Shown: positions 15,299 through 23,996 of the stretch, one piece after another
Layout of the letters: every line of letters begins with the position of its first letter
Position numbering within the stretch: position 1 is the stretch's first letter
Source: DASYQD01 sp963846495
GTDB lineage: Bacteria > Acidobacteriota > Thermoanaerobaculia > Multivoradales > JAIOJS01
Length of the DNA: 64,000 nucleotides
Reading direction: 5' to 3'
NCBI GenBank assembly: GCA_963846495.1
Contig: CAWJWP010000013.1
Span: 62,001-126,000, forward strand
Notes under the pieces: generated by a model
Databases searched by the model: none
Told to the model about the DNA's origin: nothing
Seen by the model: only the letters and a program-made list of their open reading frames with translations
Made by a program: the position numbers and the translations under genes

Positions 15299-15678
15299 CC
15301 TCGCGCCGCCAGCCGCTCCACTTCCTCGACGAAGACCGTCGGCGATACCGGTTTCACCAGGTAGCCGGCGCAGCCGAGCTCGCGGGCGCGCCGGCGATCC
15401 TCGTCGAGGGCGTGGCCGGTCACCAGCAGCACCGGCACCTCACGCGTGCGCTCGTCGAGCTTGAGGCGACGCGTCGTTTCCCACCCGTCAACGCCCGGGA
15501 TGGAGATGTCGACGACCATCACGCGAGGGGGCTCGCCGGCGGCGAGCTGGAGCGCCTGTTCGCCGTTGCTCGCCTCGGCGACGCTCCAGCCGGCGTGCTC
15601 GAGCAACGCGCGGTAAGCCAGCCGCGTCTCGGCATCGTCCTCGACGACGAGGATCGCTCCCCGCCCTGCGCTGCCCAT
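15295..15678 (-). CDS. Single-domain response regulator heading the kai operon
   Basis: CheY-like receiver of 127 residues with no output domain. It has acidic pocket ILVVEDD, phosphoacceptor Asp in VVDISIPGVDGW, switch Thr in LLVTGHA and Lys in YLVKPVSP, so it should be phosphorylatable. The ATG at 15678 is preferred over one at 15699 because a perfect AGGAGG lies 7 nt upstream of it. Its stop overlaps the KaiA-like start (GTGA). It is first in the operon RR-KaiA-like-KaiB-KaiC and could take phosphate from the PAS kinases downstream, relaying clock state. With no DNA-binding domain it must act through protein contacts. Function beyond phosphorelay is inferred. Confidence 0.92.
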   Translation of the reverse strand: MGSAGRGAILVVEDDAETRLAYRALLEHAGWSVAEASNGEQALQLAAGEPPRVMVVDISIPGVDGWETTRRLKLDERTREVPVLLVTGHALDEDRRRARELGCAGYLVKPVSPTVFVEEVERLAARG

Positions 15679-15840
15679 AGGCGATCCTCCTGCCGCCATT
15701 CTAGCCGCCGCTCGCCATCGCGAGCCGGAGCGTTGCGCCGCTCGCCGCGTAGTTGGAGTATGCTCGGCGCGTCCCCTTCAATTTGTTGTTTGGGTTCGCG
15801 AGAAAGGGCTCGTGCCATCGCGCCGCGAGGAGGTTGCCGC
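15679..15840. promoter_or_regulatory. Divergent intergenic region between kai operon and globin operon
   Basis: This 162-bp spacer must hold the start signals of both operons. Visible sites are the minus-strand AGGAGG (complement of 15686-15691) for the response regulator and the plus-strand GAGGAGG (15827-15833) placed 7 nt before the globin GTG. The middle, around 15770-15800, is noticeably AT-richer than the surroundings, as in a promoter, but I cannot assign -35/-10 boxes with confidence. No palindromic operator stands out. Confidence 0.55.
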
Positions 15841-16338
15841 GTGCTGACCGAGGACCACAAGAGCGCGCTTCGGCGCAGCTGGCGACTGCTGGAGCCCCTC
15901 GGCGACACGGTCAGCGATCTCTTCTATCGGCGGCTGTTCGAGACGCGTCCCGATCTGCGGGCGCTCTTTCCCCAGGACATGGCGGCGCAGAAGCGCAAGT
16001 TCCTGGTCATGCTCGTCTTCATCGTCAAGTCGCTCGACTGGCCGATCGAGGACTGGGCGGCCGAGGTCGATCCCGAGAGCGACCTGTTCCTGGTCATCCT
16101 CGCCCTCGGACGGCGTCATTCACATCTATACCAGGTCACTCCCGATCACTACGGACCCGTCGGCGAGGCGCTCGTCTGGACGCTCGAGCAGGGCCTTGGA
16201 CAGGCCTTCGAAGGCACGACCAAGGCGGCGTGGATCCAGGTCTACCAGTTCCTCGCCACCGCGATGAAGCTCGCCTCGACCGCCGAGCTCGTCGAGCCGT
16301 TCGCGAAGCCGATGTCGCACGGTCAGGGGACGCCATGA
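15841..16338 (+). CDS. Single-domain bacterial globin
   Basis: 165-residue haem globin of the Vitreoscilla haemoglobin / flavohaemoglobin-domain type. Family features are FYRRLFETRPDLRALFP in the B-C-D region, a Gln at the E7 region (MAAQKRKFL), and the proximal His in LGRRHSHLYQV followed by HYGPVGEALVWTLEQGLG (helices F-G-H). It would bind O2 or NO in the cytoplasm. A longer frame extends upstream, but the GTG at 15841 has a strong GAGGAGG Shine-Dalgarno and gives the canonical N-terminus, so it is the start. Its TGA overlaps the next gene's ATG (ATGA), which ties gas binding to a PATAN-ParA protein. That pairing is uncommon in my experience. Confidence 0.9.
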   Translation: MLTEDHKSALRRSWRLLEPLGDTVSDLFYRRLFETRPDLRALFPQDMAAQKRKFLVMLVFIVKSLDWPIEDWAAEVDPESDLFLVILALGRRHSHLYQVTPDHYGPVGEALVWTLEQGLGQAFEGTTKAAWIQVYQFLATAMKLASTAELVEPFAKPMSHGQGTP

Positions 16339-17591
16339 CAGATCACCTTCCCATCCTCAAGGGTCGCCGGCAGTCGGTGCCGCTCGAGGACCTGTTGCAG
16401 GTCGTCGGCGTCAGCCGCCAGTGCCTGTGCGTGGAGGCCGAGGACGAGCAAGGGCGCGTCCTCGGCTCGGTGTGGATGAAGAGCGGGTACGTGCTGAGCG
16501 CCTCGGCCGGCGGCCTCTCCGGCCGCGAGGGCTTCGCGGCGTTCCTGACCAATCCCGACGCCGTGTCCTACTCGGTGTACCGGCCGCGCCGCGAGCGCGC
16601 CCAGTACGCCGCGCCGCTCGGCTCGGTGGCGGAGATGGTCCTCAACGCGGCGCTGGACGTGGACCACGAGCTGAAGCAGGCGGCGACCGACTCGGCGCCC
16701 GCCGCGACGGCGGCCGGGCCCGCGCCGCGCGAGCGCCGCGCCGATGCCGCCGCCCCCCGCGCCGAGCCGCCGCCGCACGAGCATTGGATCGTCGGCTTCG
16801 CCAGCGGCAAGGGCGGCAGCGGCAAGACGACGCTGGCGCTCAACACGGCGCTCGCTTTCGCCGAGTCCGGCCAGAACGTGCTGCTCGTCGACGCCGATCC
16901 GTTGGGCGGGCTGGGGCACTCGCTCCTCCTCGCCGACGCCGTCACCTCGCAGGGAGCCTTCGACGCGCTCCTCGGCCGCGCCGAGGCCGCCAAGAGGATC
17001 GTCGCCACGCGCGTGCCGGGGCTGAAGATCCTCCCGGCGGGAACCTTGCGATCGCGGGACGGGCTCGAGCACATCCAGCGGCTCACCAGTCCCGAGTCGT
17101 GGGGCGCCCTCCTCGACTCGCTGGCCGCCGAGCATCCGCTGATCCTCGTCGACCTTCCCGCCGGCCTGCACGGCATCGCCGGCGGCGTCCTCGGCGCCTG
17201 CACGCACGTGGTGGCGGTGCTCGAAGCGGAGCCCTTGGCCCTGCGCGTCCTGCCCCAGCTGCAGCGGGCGCTGGAGGATCAGCGGCCGCGCGAAGGTGCG
17301 GCGGAGCTGGCGGGGATCGTCCTCAACTGCGTGCAGTTCCGCAGCGGCACCTCGATCGGCGTCGTGCAGGGCGCCTGGGCGTCCGCGGCGGAAGGCCTCG
17401 TCCTCGAGACGACCGTGCCGCGCGACGCCAAGATCCTCGAGGCGAGCGAGAAGGGCGTGCCGGTCGCCTTCCTCGACCGCAGCCGGCGGCCGCCCGTGTC
17501 CGGCGTGTTCCGCCAGCTCGCCGACGAGATCGCCGTCCGCGTCGGCCTCGCTACGGCCGTTCCTGCCGGCGAGCCGCTGCGGCTGGTCTGA
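16335..17591 (+). CDS. PATAN/DUF4388 domain fused to ParA/MinD-type ATPase
   Basis: 418 residues. Residues about 5-85 match the PATAN/DUF4388 pattern (LEDLLQVVGVSRQC, GSVWMKSGYVLSA), a small domain frequent in two-component and motility regulators. A Pro/Ala-rich linker leads to a deviant-Walker ATPase (about 150-405) with GKGGSGKTTLALNTALAF, DADPLGGLGHSL and LVDLPAG. Such ATPases dimerise on ATP and position or activate partners, as in MinD, FleN and ParA. The start ATG overlaps the globin stop by ATGA, so the two are coupled. No ParB or DNA-partitioning site is nearby, so a role in regulation or localisation is more likely than plasmid partition. The specific role is unknown. Confidence 0.87.
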   Translation: MTDHLPILKGRRQSVPLEDLLQVVGVSRQCLCVEAEDEQGRVLGSVWMKSGYVLSASAGGLSGREGFAAFLTNPDAVSYSVYRPRRERAQYAAPLGSVAEMVLNAALDVDHELKQAATDSAPAATAAGPAPRERRADAAAPRAEPPPHEHWIVGFASGKGGSGKTTLALNTALAFAESGQNVLLVDADPLGGLGHSLLLADAVTSQGAFDALLGRAEAAKRIVATRVPGLKILPAGTLRSRDGLEHIQRLTSPESWGALLDSLAAEHPLILVDLPAGLHGIAGGVLGACTHVVAVLEAEPLALRVLPQLQRALEDQRPREGAAELAGIVLNCVQFRSGTSIGVVQGAWASAAEGLVLETTVPRDAKILEASEKGVPVAFLDRSRRPPVSGVFRQLADEIAVRVGLATAVPAGEPLRLV

Positions 17592-17630
17592 CGCCGACGA
17601 CGTGCGCGCTGACGCCCGCGCTGGCTCCGC

Positions 17631-17698
17631 GTAGGGTGCGCTCTGCGCACCGAAACGAACGGCGCGCTGCATCGGATGGTGCGCAGAGCGCACCCTAC
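17631..17698. repeat. Dispersed inverted repeat, copy A
   Basis: Two perfect inverse 21-nt arms, 17631-17651 (begins gtagggtgcgctctgcgca) and 17678-17698, flank a 26-nt spacer. Each arm is itself largely palindromic (tgcgctctgcgca), so alternative hairpins are possible. The same arms recur in opposite order at 62706-62764. It lies between two convergent genes and may act as a bidirectional terminator or be a REP-like element. The stop codon of the deacetylase gene (17695-17697) is inside the right arm. Confidence 0.85.
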
Positions 17699-18921
17699 AG
17701 CGTCGACGGCGCGCGCAGCCACTCGAGCAGCTGCCGCGCGCTGACGACGCGCACCTCGGGCCTCGCGAGCACCTCGTCGAGGAAGCGCACCAGCGTCTCA
17801 CGGCGCTGCTGAGCGGTGCTGCCGGTGATGCCGACGTACTGCTCGGAGTAGATGTCGCTGTGGGTGCCGAAGGTGAACGGCGCGCGGTTGCCGGCGAGAC
17901 GTTGGTCGAGCGAGTAGCGCAGCGTCGCCAGCACCTCGTCGGGGCTCATCTGGAAGGCGACCCAGAGGTTCCAGTCGAAGCCGGTGATCTTGCCCTCCTC
18001 GGGGCGAAAGTAGCGGCGCATCTGGCCGAGGCGCGCACGCAGCCCCGGCGCGACGCCGTAGCGCTCGCACTCTTCGTCGGGAGGGACGATGAGCGCGTAG
18101 ACGGGCAGCTCCCAAAGCTCGCGCGCGGGCTCCGCTGAAGGCCCGCCGTACCCCGCGGCGATGCGGTACGGCCAGGGCAGGTTGCGGCCGTCGTAGCGGG
18201 GGTCGAAGCCGACCTCGACGCTGCAGTCGTAGGCGAGGCCGGCGTCGCGCAGCGCCGGGAAGAGCGGCTCGCCCCATTCGAGGAAGGGCGTACGGAAGCC
18301 GAGCAGCTCGGCGCGCGGCACGCCGAGGCCGACGGAGGCATCGGCGGCGCGGCCGTCGTCGAAGGGCTTGGTGAGCCAGTCGCGGCAGGTGTCGATCTCC
18401 TCCGCCCACTGCGCGCTGGTGAAGATGGCGCCGTGCGAATGGCTGTGGGTGTGGAGCGCGATCTCGTGCCCCGCGTCGGCGGCGGCGCGCAGCGCGCGCT
18501 TCAGGTGCTCCGGCGCGTCGGTGTCGGGCGCTTCGAGATAACGCGTCGCCTGGTAGAAGGACGTCAACGCCGGCGCGCCGTCGAAGGTGCGCGGGTTGCC
18601 GTTGCCGGCCGGGTTGCGGCGGCCGGCGAAGAGGTCGACGACCCAGCGGACGCCGCCCGTGGTCGCCGAGCCCGGCATCCCCGAGATGCCGTTGTCGTCG
18701 AAGCCGAGGTGGACGAACTGCGGCACCTGCGATGGCGAGAGGCCCGCCGGCGGCGCCGCCGTTGCCGTGCCGCCGCTCGGGTCAGGAGGTGCTTGCTCGA
18801 CCGCCGCCGCAACCGGCTCGACAGCGGGAGTCGTGGCCGGCGGACGAACGCCGCCGCACGCGGCGATGACCCCTGCCACGATCAGCGAAACGAGGACGGA
18901 GCTTGCTCTCCGATCGGCCAA
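17695..18921 (-). CDS. Polysaccharide deacetylase-like lipoprotein
   Basis: About 408 residues. A lipoprotein signal (charged ADRR, then VLVSLIVAGVIAAC) predicts lipid attachment at the Cys and a location at the cell envelope. The body looks like a divergent polysaccharide deacetylase (NodB/CE4): the metal-site motif is FDDN, the paired His motif is HTHSHSHG, and RTPFLEWGEPLF resembles the RxPY/W region. It probably removes acetyl groups from an N-acetylated glycan. The open frame continues upstream without a good start. TTG at 18921 is chosen because it begins exactly at the lipoprotein signal. The stop codon TAG is supplied by the dispersed repeat, so the C-terminus may have been trimmed or re-formed by that element. 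Substrate is not evident. Confidence 0.78.
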   Translation of the reverse strand: MADRRASSVLVSLIVAGVIAACGGVRPPATTPAVEPVAAAVEQAPPDPSGGTATAAPPAGLSPSQVPQFVHLGFDDNGISGMPGSATTGGVRWVVDLFAGRRNPAGNGNPRTFDGAPALTSFYQATRYLEAPDTDAPEHLKRALRAAADAGHEIALHTHSHSHGAIFTSAQWAEEIDTCRDWLTKPFDDGRAADASVGLGVPRAELLGFRTPFLEWGEPLFPALRDAGLAYDCSVEVGFDPRYDGRNLPWPYRIAAGYGGPSAEPARELWELPVYALIVPPDEECERYGVAPGLRARLGQMRRYFRPEEGKITGFDWNLWVAFQMSPDEVLATLRYSLDQRLAGNRAPFTFGTHSDIYSEQYVGITGSTAQQRRETLVRFLDEVLARPEVRVVSARQLLEWLRAPSTL

Positions 18922-18941
18922 GCGCGCATAGAATACGCGAC
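18922..18941. promoter_or_regulatory. Very short divergent promoter candidate
   Basis: Only 20 bp separate the two inferred starts. The sequence tagaata (18929-18935) reads as TAGAAT on the plus strand and TATTCT on the minus strand. Each is a plausible -10 box 7-8 nt from the respective start codon, which would give near-leaderless transcripts in both directions. No convincing -35 boxes are present, so this is a weak proposal that depends on both start choices. Confidence 0.3.
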
Positions 18942-20198
18942 ATGCCAAATAGAAGGTGCATCGTTTTACTACAGGGGTTAGCTCTGCTCGCCGCAGCCTG
19001 CACGGGAGCGCCGCAGCCGGCCACGGCGCCGGCCACGACAACAGGCGAGGAGCCTCGCCTTCAGGCGGCGCCGACCACGGCGACACAGTCGGCGGTGTGC
19101 TTCGATCCGGCCGCGGCACCAGCCGTGACAGCACCCGCCGATCCGGAGTGCGCGAACGACGCCCTCCTCGCCTACGACGGGCTGCTCGTCATCGGACCGC
19201 ACCCCGACGACGAGGCGCTCGGCTTCGGCGGCCTCTCCGCGGCCTATCGCGCCGTCGGCAAGCCGGTGAACGTCATCGTCACTACTGACGGCGACGCCTA
19301 CTGCGAGGCGTGCCGCTTGTGGAAGACGAGCTCCACCACCGGCGCCGTCTGCGACGCGCTCGACCTCTCGAATCTCGTCGACGCCAGCAGTCGACAGCTT
19401 CGCGGAAGTGCGGCGCGGCGAGAGCACCGCCGCCGCCGCCGCGCTCGGCCTCGACACCCCGACCTTCCTCGGCTACCCCGACACCGGCCTCGCGGCGGCG
19501 TGGCGCAACTACAGCGCCGGCGAGCACGTCAAGCCGCTGCGCCGCTCCGACTTCTCGAAGTGCAAGAGCTGCGAGCAGTGCGAGCGGCGGCTACGGCGAA
19601 GGGCCGGAGACGCTGCTGTCCGCCGACGACGCTCGTGCGAGCAGTTGGGCGCGCGCCTCGCTGCAGCGACGACCGCACGCTACCTTCGCCACCACCCATT
19701 GGCTCGACGGCCACTCGGACCACGCGGCGCTCGGGCAGTTCGTGAAGAAGCTCGCCGCCGAGCATGCCGCGGCCGCGCGCCGTCGCCTACGCGGTCATCC
19801 ACGCCCACACGCCGAAGCAGACGTCGCACCCCGACTGCTGGTACCCCGGCCCGGCGGCAGCCGCCTGCCCCTGCGCCAACGACGAGCGCTGCGCCACCGC
19901 GAACGTCTCGTGGGTCGAGAGCCTGGCCCGCCACCGCCTCCACCCCGACTGGGCATGGCTGCCGCCCGACGACGCCGACTACGGGACGTGGAAGCAGCTC
20001 TGTCTCGCCGAGCCGCTGTGGAGCGGCGATGCGCCGAAGAAGCTCGCCGCCGTGCGCTCCTACGCGTCGCAGATCGGCACGCTGGCGAGAAACGGCAGCC
20101 ACCCGCCGGGCCTCTCCGGCATCATGGACTGCAACGGCTACCTCACCTCCTTCGTGAGGAAGACCGAGCCCTTCGTGCTCGTCGAGGGCGGGCCATGA
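18942..20198 (+). pseudogene. PIG-L (LmbE-like) deacetylase lipoprotein, frame broken three times
   Basis: PIG-L family zinc deacetylases remove acetyl groups from N-acetylglucosaminyl conjugates. The N-terminus is a lipoprotein signal (LALLAAAC), followed by the metal motif IGPHPDDEALGFGG. Further family pieces occur in other frames: LGLDTPTFLGYPDTG, then SGGYGEGPETLLSADD with THWLDGHSDHAALGQF, then VIHAHTPKQTSHPDCWYP to the end. Frame changes fall near 19,390, 19,590 and 19,775; all shift the same way and return to the original frame. All catalytic pieces are present and the gene ends at ATGA with the next gene. Consensus errors in GC-rich runs are therefore as likely as true decay. It lies beside a second deacetylase lipoprotein, suggesting a shared glycan-modifying role. 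Confidence 0.75.
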
Positions 20199-20510
20199 AC
20201 CAGCGCCGCGCGCGAGGTGCTGGAGTCGCCGGAGCTGCGCCGGCTGGTGGCGCGCCGCTGGGCGATCTCGCTGGCGCTCACCGCGGCGCTCTTCGTCGCC
20301 TACTACGGCTTCATCCTCCTCGTCGCGCTCGACAAGGAGCTGCTGGCGCGGAAGGTCGGCGCGGTGACGACGCTCGGCATCCCGATCGCCGTCGCAGTGA
20401 TCGTCGTCGCCTGGGCGCTCACCGCGATCTACGTCGTGTGGGCCAACCGCGTCTACGATCCCGCCGTCGACGTCCTGCGTAAGCGGCTCGAGCACGAGGA
20501 CCGCGCTTGA
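20195..20510 (+). CDS. DUF485 membrane protein, partner of acetate permease
   Basis: Roughly 105-residue inner-membrane protein of the DUF485 (YjcH) family with two transmembrane helices (WAISLALTAALFVAYYGFI and the VTTLGIPIAVAVIVVAWAL segment). The family is habitually encoded just before ActP-type symporters, as here. The natural start appears to be ATG 20195, overlapping the preceding stop as ATGA. The frame from that ATG is broken within 20,200-20,216 in a cgccgcgcgcg run, so the intact frame now begins at GTG 20217 (LESPELRRLVARRW). I read this as a consensus error rather than a real truncation. The stop overlaps the permease start (TTGA). Confidence 0.82.
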
Positions 20511-22087
20511 GCGCGCAAGACGCCGCGCAGGCGGCGCAGGCGGCCGCCGAGCAGACGAGCCTCGGGCAGCCCAACGCCCCCGCCATCGCCTTCTTCCTCC
20601 TCTTCGTCGCCATCACCCTCGCCATCACCTGGTGGGCGGCGCGGCGCACCCGCTCGACGCGCGAGTTCTACGCCGCCGGCCGCAGCATCTCGCCGCTGCA
20701 GAACGGCCTCGCCCTCGCCGGCGACTACATGAGCGCGGCGTCGTTCCTCGGCATCGCCGGCCTCGTCGCGCTCAAGGGCTACGACGGGATGATCTACGCC
20801 ACCGGCTGGCTCGTCGGTTGGCCGGCATTGCTCTTTCTCATCGCGGAGCCGCTGCGCAACCTCGGCAAGTACACCTTCGCCGACGTCGTCGCCTTCCGGC
20901 TCCGGCAGACGCCGGTGCGCATCGCCTCTGCCATCGGCGGCATCCTCACCGTGCTCTTCTACACCATCGCCCAGATGGTGGGCTCGGGCAACCTCATCAA
21001 GCTGATGTTCGGCATCCCCTATGAGTGGGCGGTGGCGATCGTCGGCTCGGTGATGCTCCTCTACGTGCTGTTCGGCGGCATGATCGCCACCACCTGGGTG
21101 CAGATCACCAAGGCGGTGCTGCTGCTCGCCGGCGTGACGCTGCTCACCGCCATGGTGCTGGCGCGCTTCGGTTGGAGCCCGGGCACGCTCTACGCCGCGG
21201 CGGCGGAACGTTACGGGCAGGCCGCGCTCGAGCCGGGCGGCCTCGTCACCAGCCCGATCGACGCGGTGTCGCTGGGGCTGGCGCTGATGCTCGGCCTCCT
21301 CGGCCTGCCGCACATCCTGATGCGCTTCTACACCGTGCCCGACGCGCGGGCGGCGCGCAGCTCGGTGCTCTACGCCACCGGCTTCATCGGCTACTTCTAC
21401 GTCATCATCCCCATCGTCGGCTTCGGCGCCGCCGCGCTCGTCGGCCGCGACTTCATCGGCGAGATGGACAAGGGCGGCAACATGGCGGCGCCGCTGCTCG
21501 CCGAGCGGCTGGGCGGCGAGGTCTTCCTCGGCTTCATCGCCGCGGTCGCGTTCGCCACCATCCTCGCGGTGGTGGCAGGCCTGACGCTGGCGGGCGCGTC
21601 GGCGCTGTCGCACGACATCTACGTGCACGTGGTCAAGAAGGGGCACGCCGAGGAGCGCGAGCAGGTGCGGGTGGCGCGGCGCGCGACCGTGGTGTTCGGC
21701 ATCCTCGCCGTGCTGCTAGGCATCGTCTTCAAGGGGCAGAACGTTGCCTACATGGTCGGGCTGGCGTTCGCCATCGCCTGCAGCGCCAACTTCCCGGCCC
21801 TGCTGCTGTCGATCGTCTGGCGACGCTTCACGACGGCGGGGGCGGTGGCGTCCATCCTCGTCGGTGCGGTGCTCACCGTGACGCTCATCGTGCTCTCGCC
21901 CACCGTCTGGGTCGACCTGCTGAAGAACGAGACGGCGCCCTTCCCGCTGCGCAACCCGGCCATCGTCTCGATGACGGCGTCGATCCTCGTCGGCATCGTG
22001 GTGTCGTTGCTCAGGCGAGAGCCGACCGCCGAGGCGATGTTCGAGGACGAGAAGCTGCGCACGTATCTCGGCGTCGGGGCGGAGTGA
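20507..22087 (+). CDS. actP: ActP-type sodium/acetate symporter
   Basis: 526-residue sodium:solute symporter with about 13 transmembrane helices, closest in features to ActP, which imports acetate and other short monocarboxylates. Typical signatures are FYAAGRSISPLQNGLALAGD, the YMSAASFLG segment and GLLGLPHILMRFYTVPDARA. It begins with TTG at 20507, overlapping the DUF485 stop, and ends with a family-like charged tail (LRREPTAEAMFEDE). The DUF485-ActP pair is a standard two-gene unit. No acetyl-CoA synthetase is adjacent in this window. Confidence in family is high; exact substrate is inferred. Confidence 0.92.
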   Translation: MSAQDAAQAAQAAAEQTSLGQPNAPAIAFFLLFVAITLAITWWAARRTRSTREFYAAGRSISPLQNGLALAGDYMSAASFLGIAGLVALKGYDGMIYATGWLVGWPALLFLIAEPLRNLGKYTFADVVAFRLRQTPVRIASAIGGILTVLFYTIAQMVGSGNLIKLMFGIPYEWAVAIVGSVMLLYVLFGGMIATTWVQITKAVLLLAGVTLLTAMVLARFGWSPGTLYAAAAERYGQAALEPGGLVTSPIDAVSLGLALMLGLLGLPHILMRFYTVPDARAARSSVLYATGFIGYFYVIIPIVGFGAAALVGRDFIGEMDKGGNMAAPLLAERLGGEVFLGFIAAVAFATILAVVAGLTLAGASALSHDIYVHVVKKGHAEEREQVRVARRATVVFGILAVLLGIVFKGQNVAYMVGLAFAIACSANFPALLLSIVWRRFTTAGAVASILVGAVLTVTLIVLSPTVWVDLLKNETAPFPLRNPAIVSMTASILVGIVVSLLRREPTAEAMFEDEKLRTYLGVGAE

Positions 22088-22150
22088 AGCGCGGCGCCGC
22101 TGGCGTAGGATCCGCGGCGCCACGCCGTTGCCTGGGGTGAGGAGATCCCG

Positions 22151-23907
22151 ATGAGCCGATGCCGCATCCATCGACTTTCGTTGCCGAGCCGCGCCCTCGC
22201 GGGGCGCGTTCGCGCTCATCGCGGCCGCGTTGCTCGCGGGCTGCGCCAGCGGCCGAGCACCGGCGCCGGCGACGGGCGCGCCGCCGGCGGGGACCGGAGC
22301 CGGCGACGGCCGCGCGCGGCGCACGCACCGCGGTGATCCTCGCCGTCAACGACGTCTATCGCATCGAGGGGGTCGAGCGCGGCACCGTCGGCGGCATGCC
22401 GCGGCTGCGCACGCTGCGGCAGCGGCTCGAAGGCGAGCATCCCGACCTGCTGGTGCTGCACGCCGGCGACCTGCTCTTCCCCTCGTTCCTGAGCCGCACC
22501 TTCAACGGCGCGCAGATGGTCGACGCCATGAACGGGCTCGACGGCGATCCGTCAGCCTTCGATCCGCGCCTCTTCGTCGTCTTCGGCAACCACGAGTTCG
22601 AGCTGGTACCGAAGAGCGACGCCGCCGTGCTCGACCAGCGGGTGCAGGAGTCGCAGTTCCGCTGGCTCAACGGCAACGTCCACTTCGTCGAGGGCGACGA
22701 CGGCCGGCCGCTGGTGGCCGGGGAAAACTTGGCGCCGACGTGGCTCGTCGAGAGCGGCGGCATCCGCGTCGGCATCTTCGGCTTGACCGTCGACAGCAAG
22801 AAGCCGGAGTACGTCGCCGGCTTCGACGACCCGATCGAGACCGCCCGCCGCCTCACCGCCGAGCTGCGCGCGCAGGGCGCCGAGGTGATCGTCGCCCTCA
22901 CCCACCTCAACGCGCGCGACGACCAGCGGCTGCTCTCGACGCTCGGCGCCGACGGGCCCGACGTCGTCGTCGGCGGCCACGACCACGAGCACATGGCCTG
23001 CGACGTCGGCGGCCGGCTGGTGCTCAAGGCCGACGCCGACGCGCGCACGGCCACCGTGTTGGCGCTGACGATCGACGCCGACGGCAAGCTGACGGTGAGC
23101 CACCGCCTCGAGCCGCTGGCGGAGTCGGTCGCCGAGGACTGCGCGCTCGAGGGCACGGTGCAGAGCTGGCTGTCGCTGCACGAAGGCTTCTTCTGCGGCC
23201 AGCAGCAGAAGACCGGCAACGCGCCGCTCGTCCCACGCTGCCTCGAGCAGCAGCTCGGCACCAGCAAAGTCCAGCTCGAAGCCGAGGAGAACAAGATCCG
23301 CGGCGCCGAGACCAACCTCGGCGACTGGGTCGCCGACCAGATGGTGGAAGCATTCAAGGAGTGCGGCGCGCAGGTGGCGTTCGTCAACTCGGGCTCGCTG
23401 CGGCTCAACCAGGACATCCCCGCCGGCCCGATCACCCGCCGCACCACCGAGGAGCTCTTCGCCTACGCCGCCCCACTCTCCCTGCTGCGCCTGAAGGGCA
23501 GCACGCTCCAGCAAGTGGCCGCGCACTCGATCTACGGCTGGCCGGGCTCCGGCAACTGGCTGCAGATCTCCGGCTTCTCGTTCACCCACGACACCGCGAA
23601 CCGCAAGGTCTCCGACGTGCAACTGCTGACGCCGAACGGGCCGCGAGCGGTGCAACCCGACGAAGAGATCCTCGCCGTTACCCTGAAGTACCTCTTCGAC
23701 CCCACCGGCGACCGCGACGGCTACACCTTCCTCGACCCGTCACAAGTCGTCCAGACCTGCGCCATCAACGGCCGCGATCTCAAGTCGCAGATCGTCATCC
23801 CCGCGCTGCAAGCCGCCACCGCCGGCATCGCCCCGGAGCTCGACGGCCGCATCCGCCAAGTGCCACCGGCGGCGACGAGCGACCCGTGCGCCGGGCCGGT
23901 CAACTAA
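22151..23907 (+). CDS. 5'-nucleotidase / metallophosphatase (UshA-like), N-terminal frameshifts
   Basis: Periplasmic-type bifunctional 5'-nucleotidase. The metallophosphatase half shows LAVNDVYRIEGV, LHAGDLLFPS, VVFGNHEFE and VVGGHDHEHM, all metal-site motifs. The nucleotidase C-terminal half has NLGDWVADQMVEAF, FVNSGSLRLNQDIPAG and a TTEELFAYAAPL segment. It would hydrolyse nucleotides or sugar nucleotides outside the cytoplasm. The N-terminus is broken: ATG 22151 begins a signal sequence in one frame, the lipobox region (ALIAAALLAGCASG) is in the next, and the enzyme body from about 22,330 in the third. Breaks are near 22,200 and 22,305 in GC runs. The body is intact, so these are probably consensus errors in a lipoprotein gene. 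Confidence 0.85.
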
Positions 23908-23996
23908 GACGGCGCCTTCGCTGACTCAGCTGGCCGTTTGCTGAGGCTGTACTCACTTCGGAGCGGCTGGTTGGCCGCGGGTGGTACTCTTCGAAC

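Noticed and set aside
15169..15840. N-terminal extension of the globin and a plus-strand gene opposite the response regulator
   Set aside because: Arg/Pro-rich, antisense to the response regulator, and a strong Shine-Dalgarno marks GTG 15841 as the globin start.
16335..17591. Plasmid or chromosome partition locus
   Set aside because: The ParA-like protein has a PATAN domain, and there is no parB or array of parS-like sites nearby.
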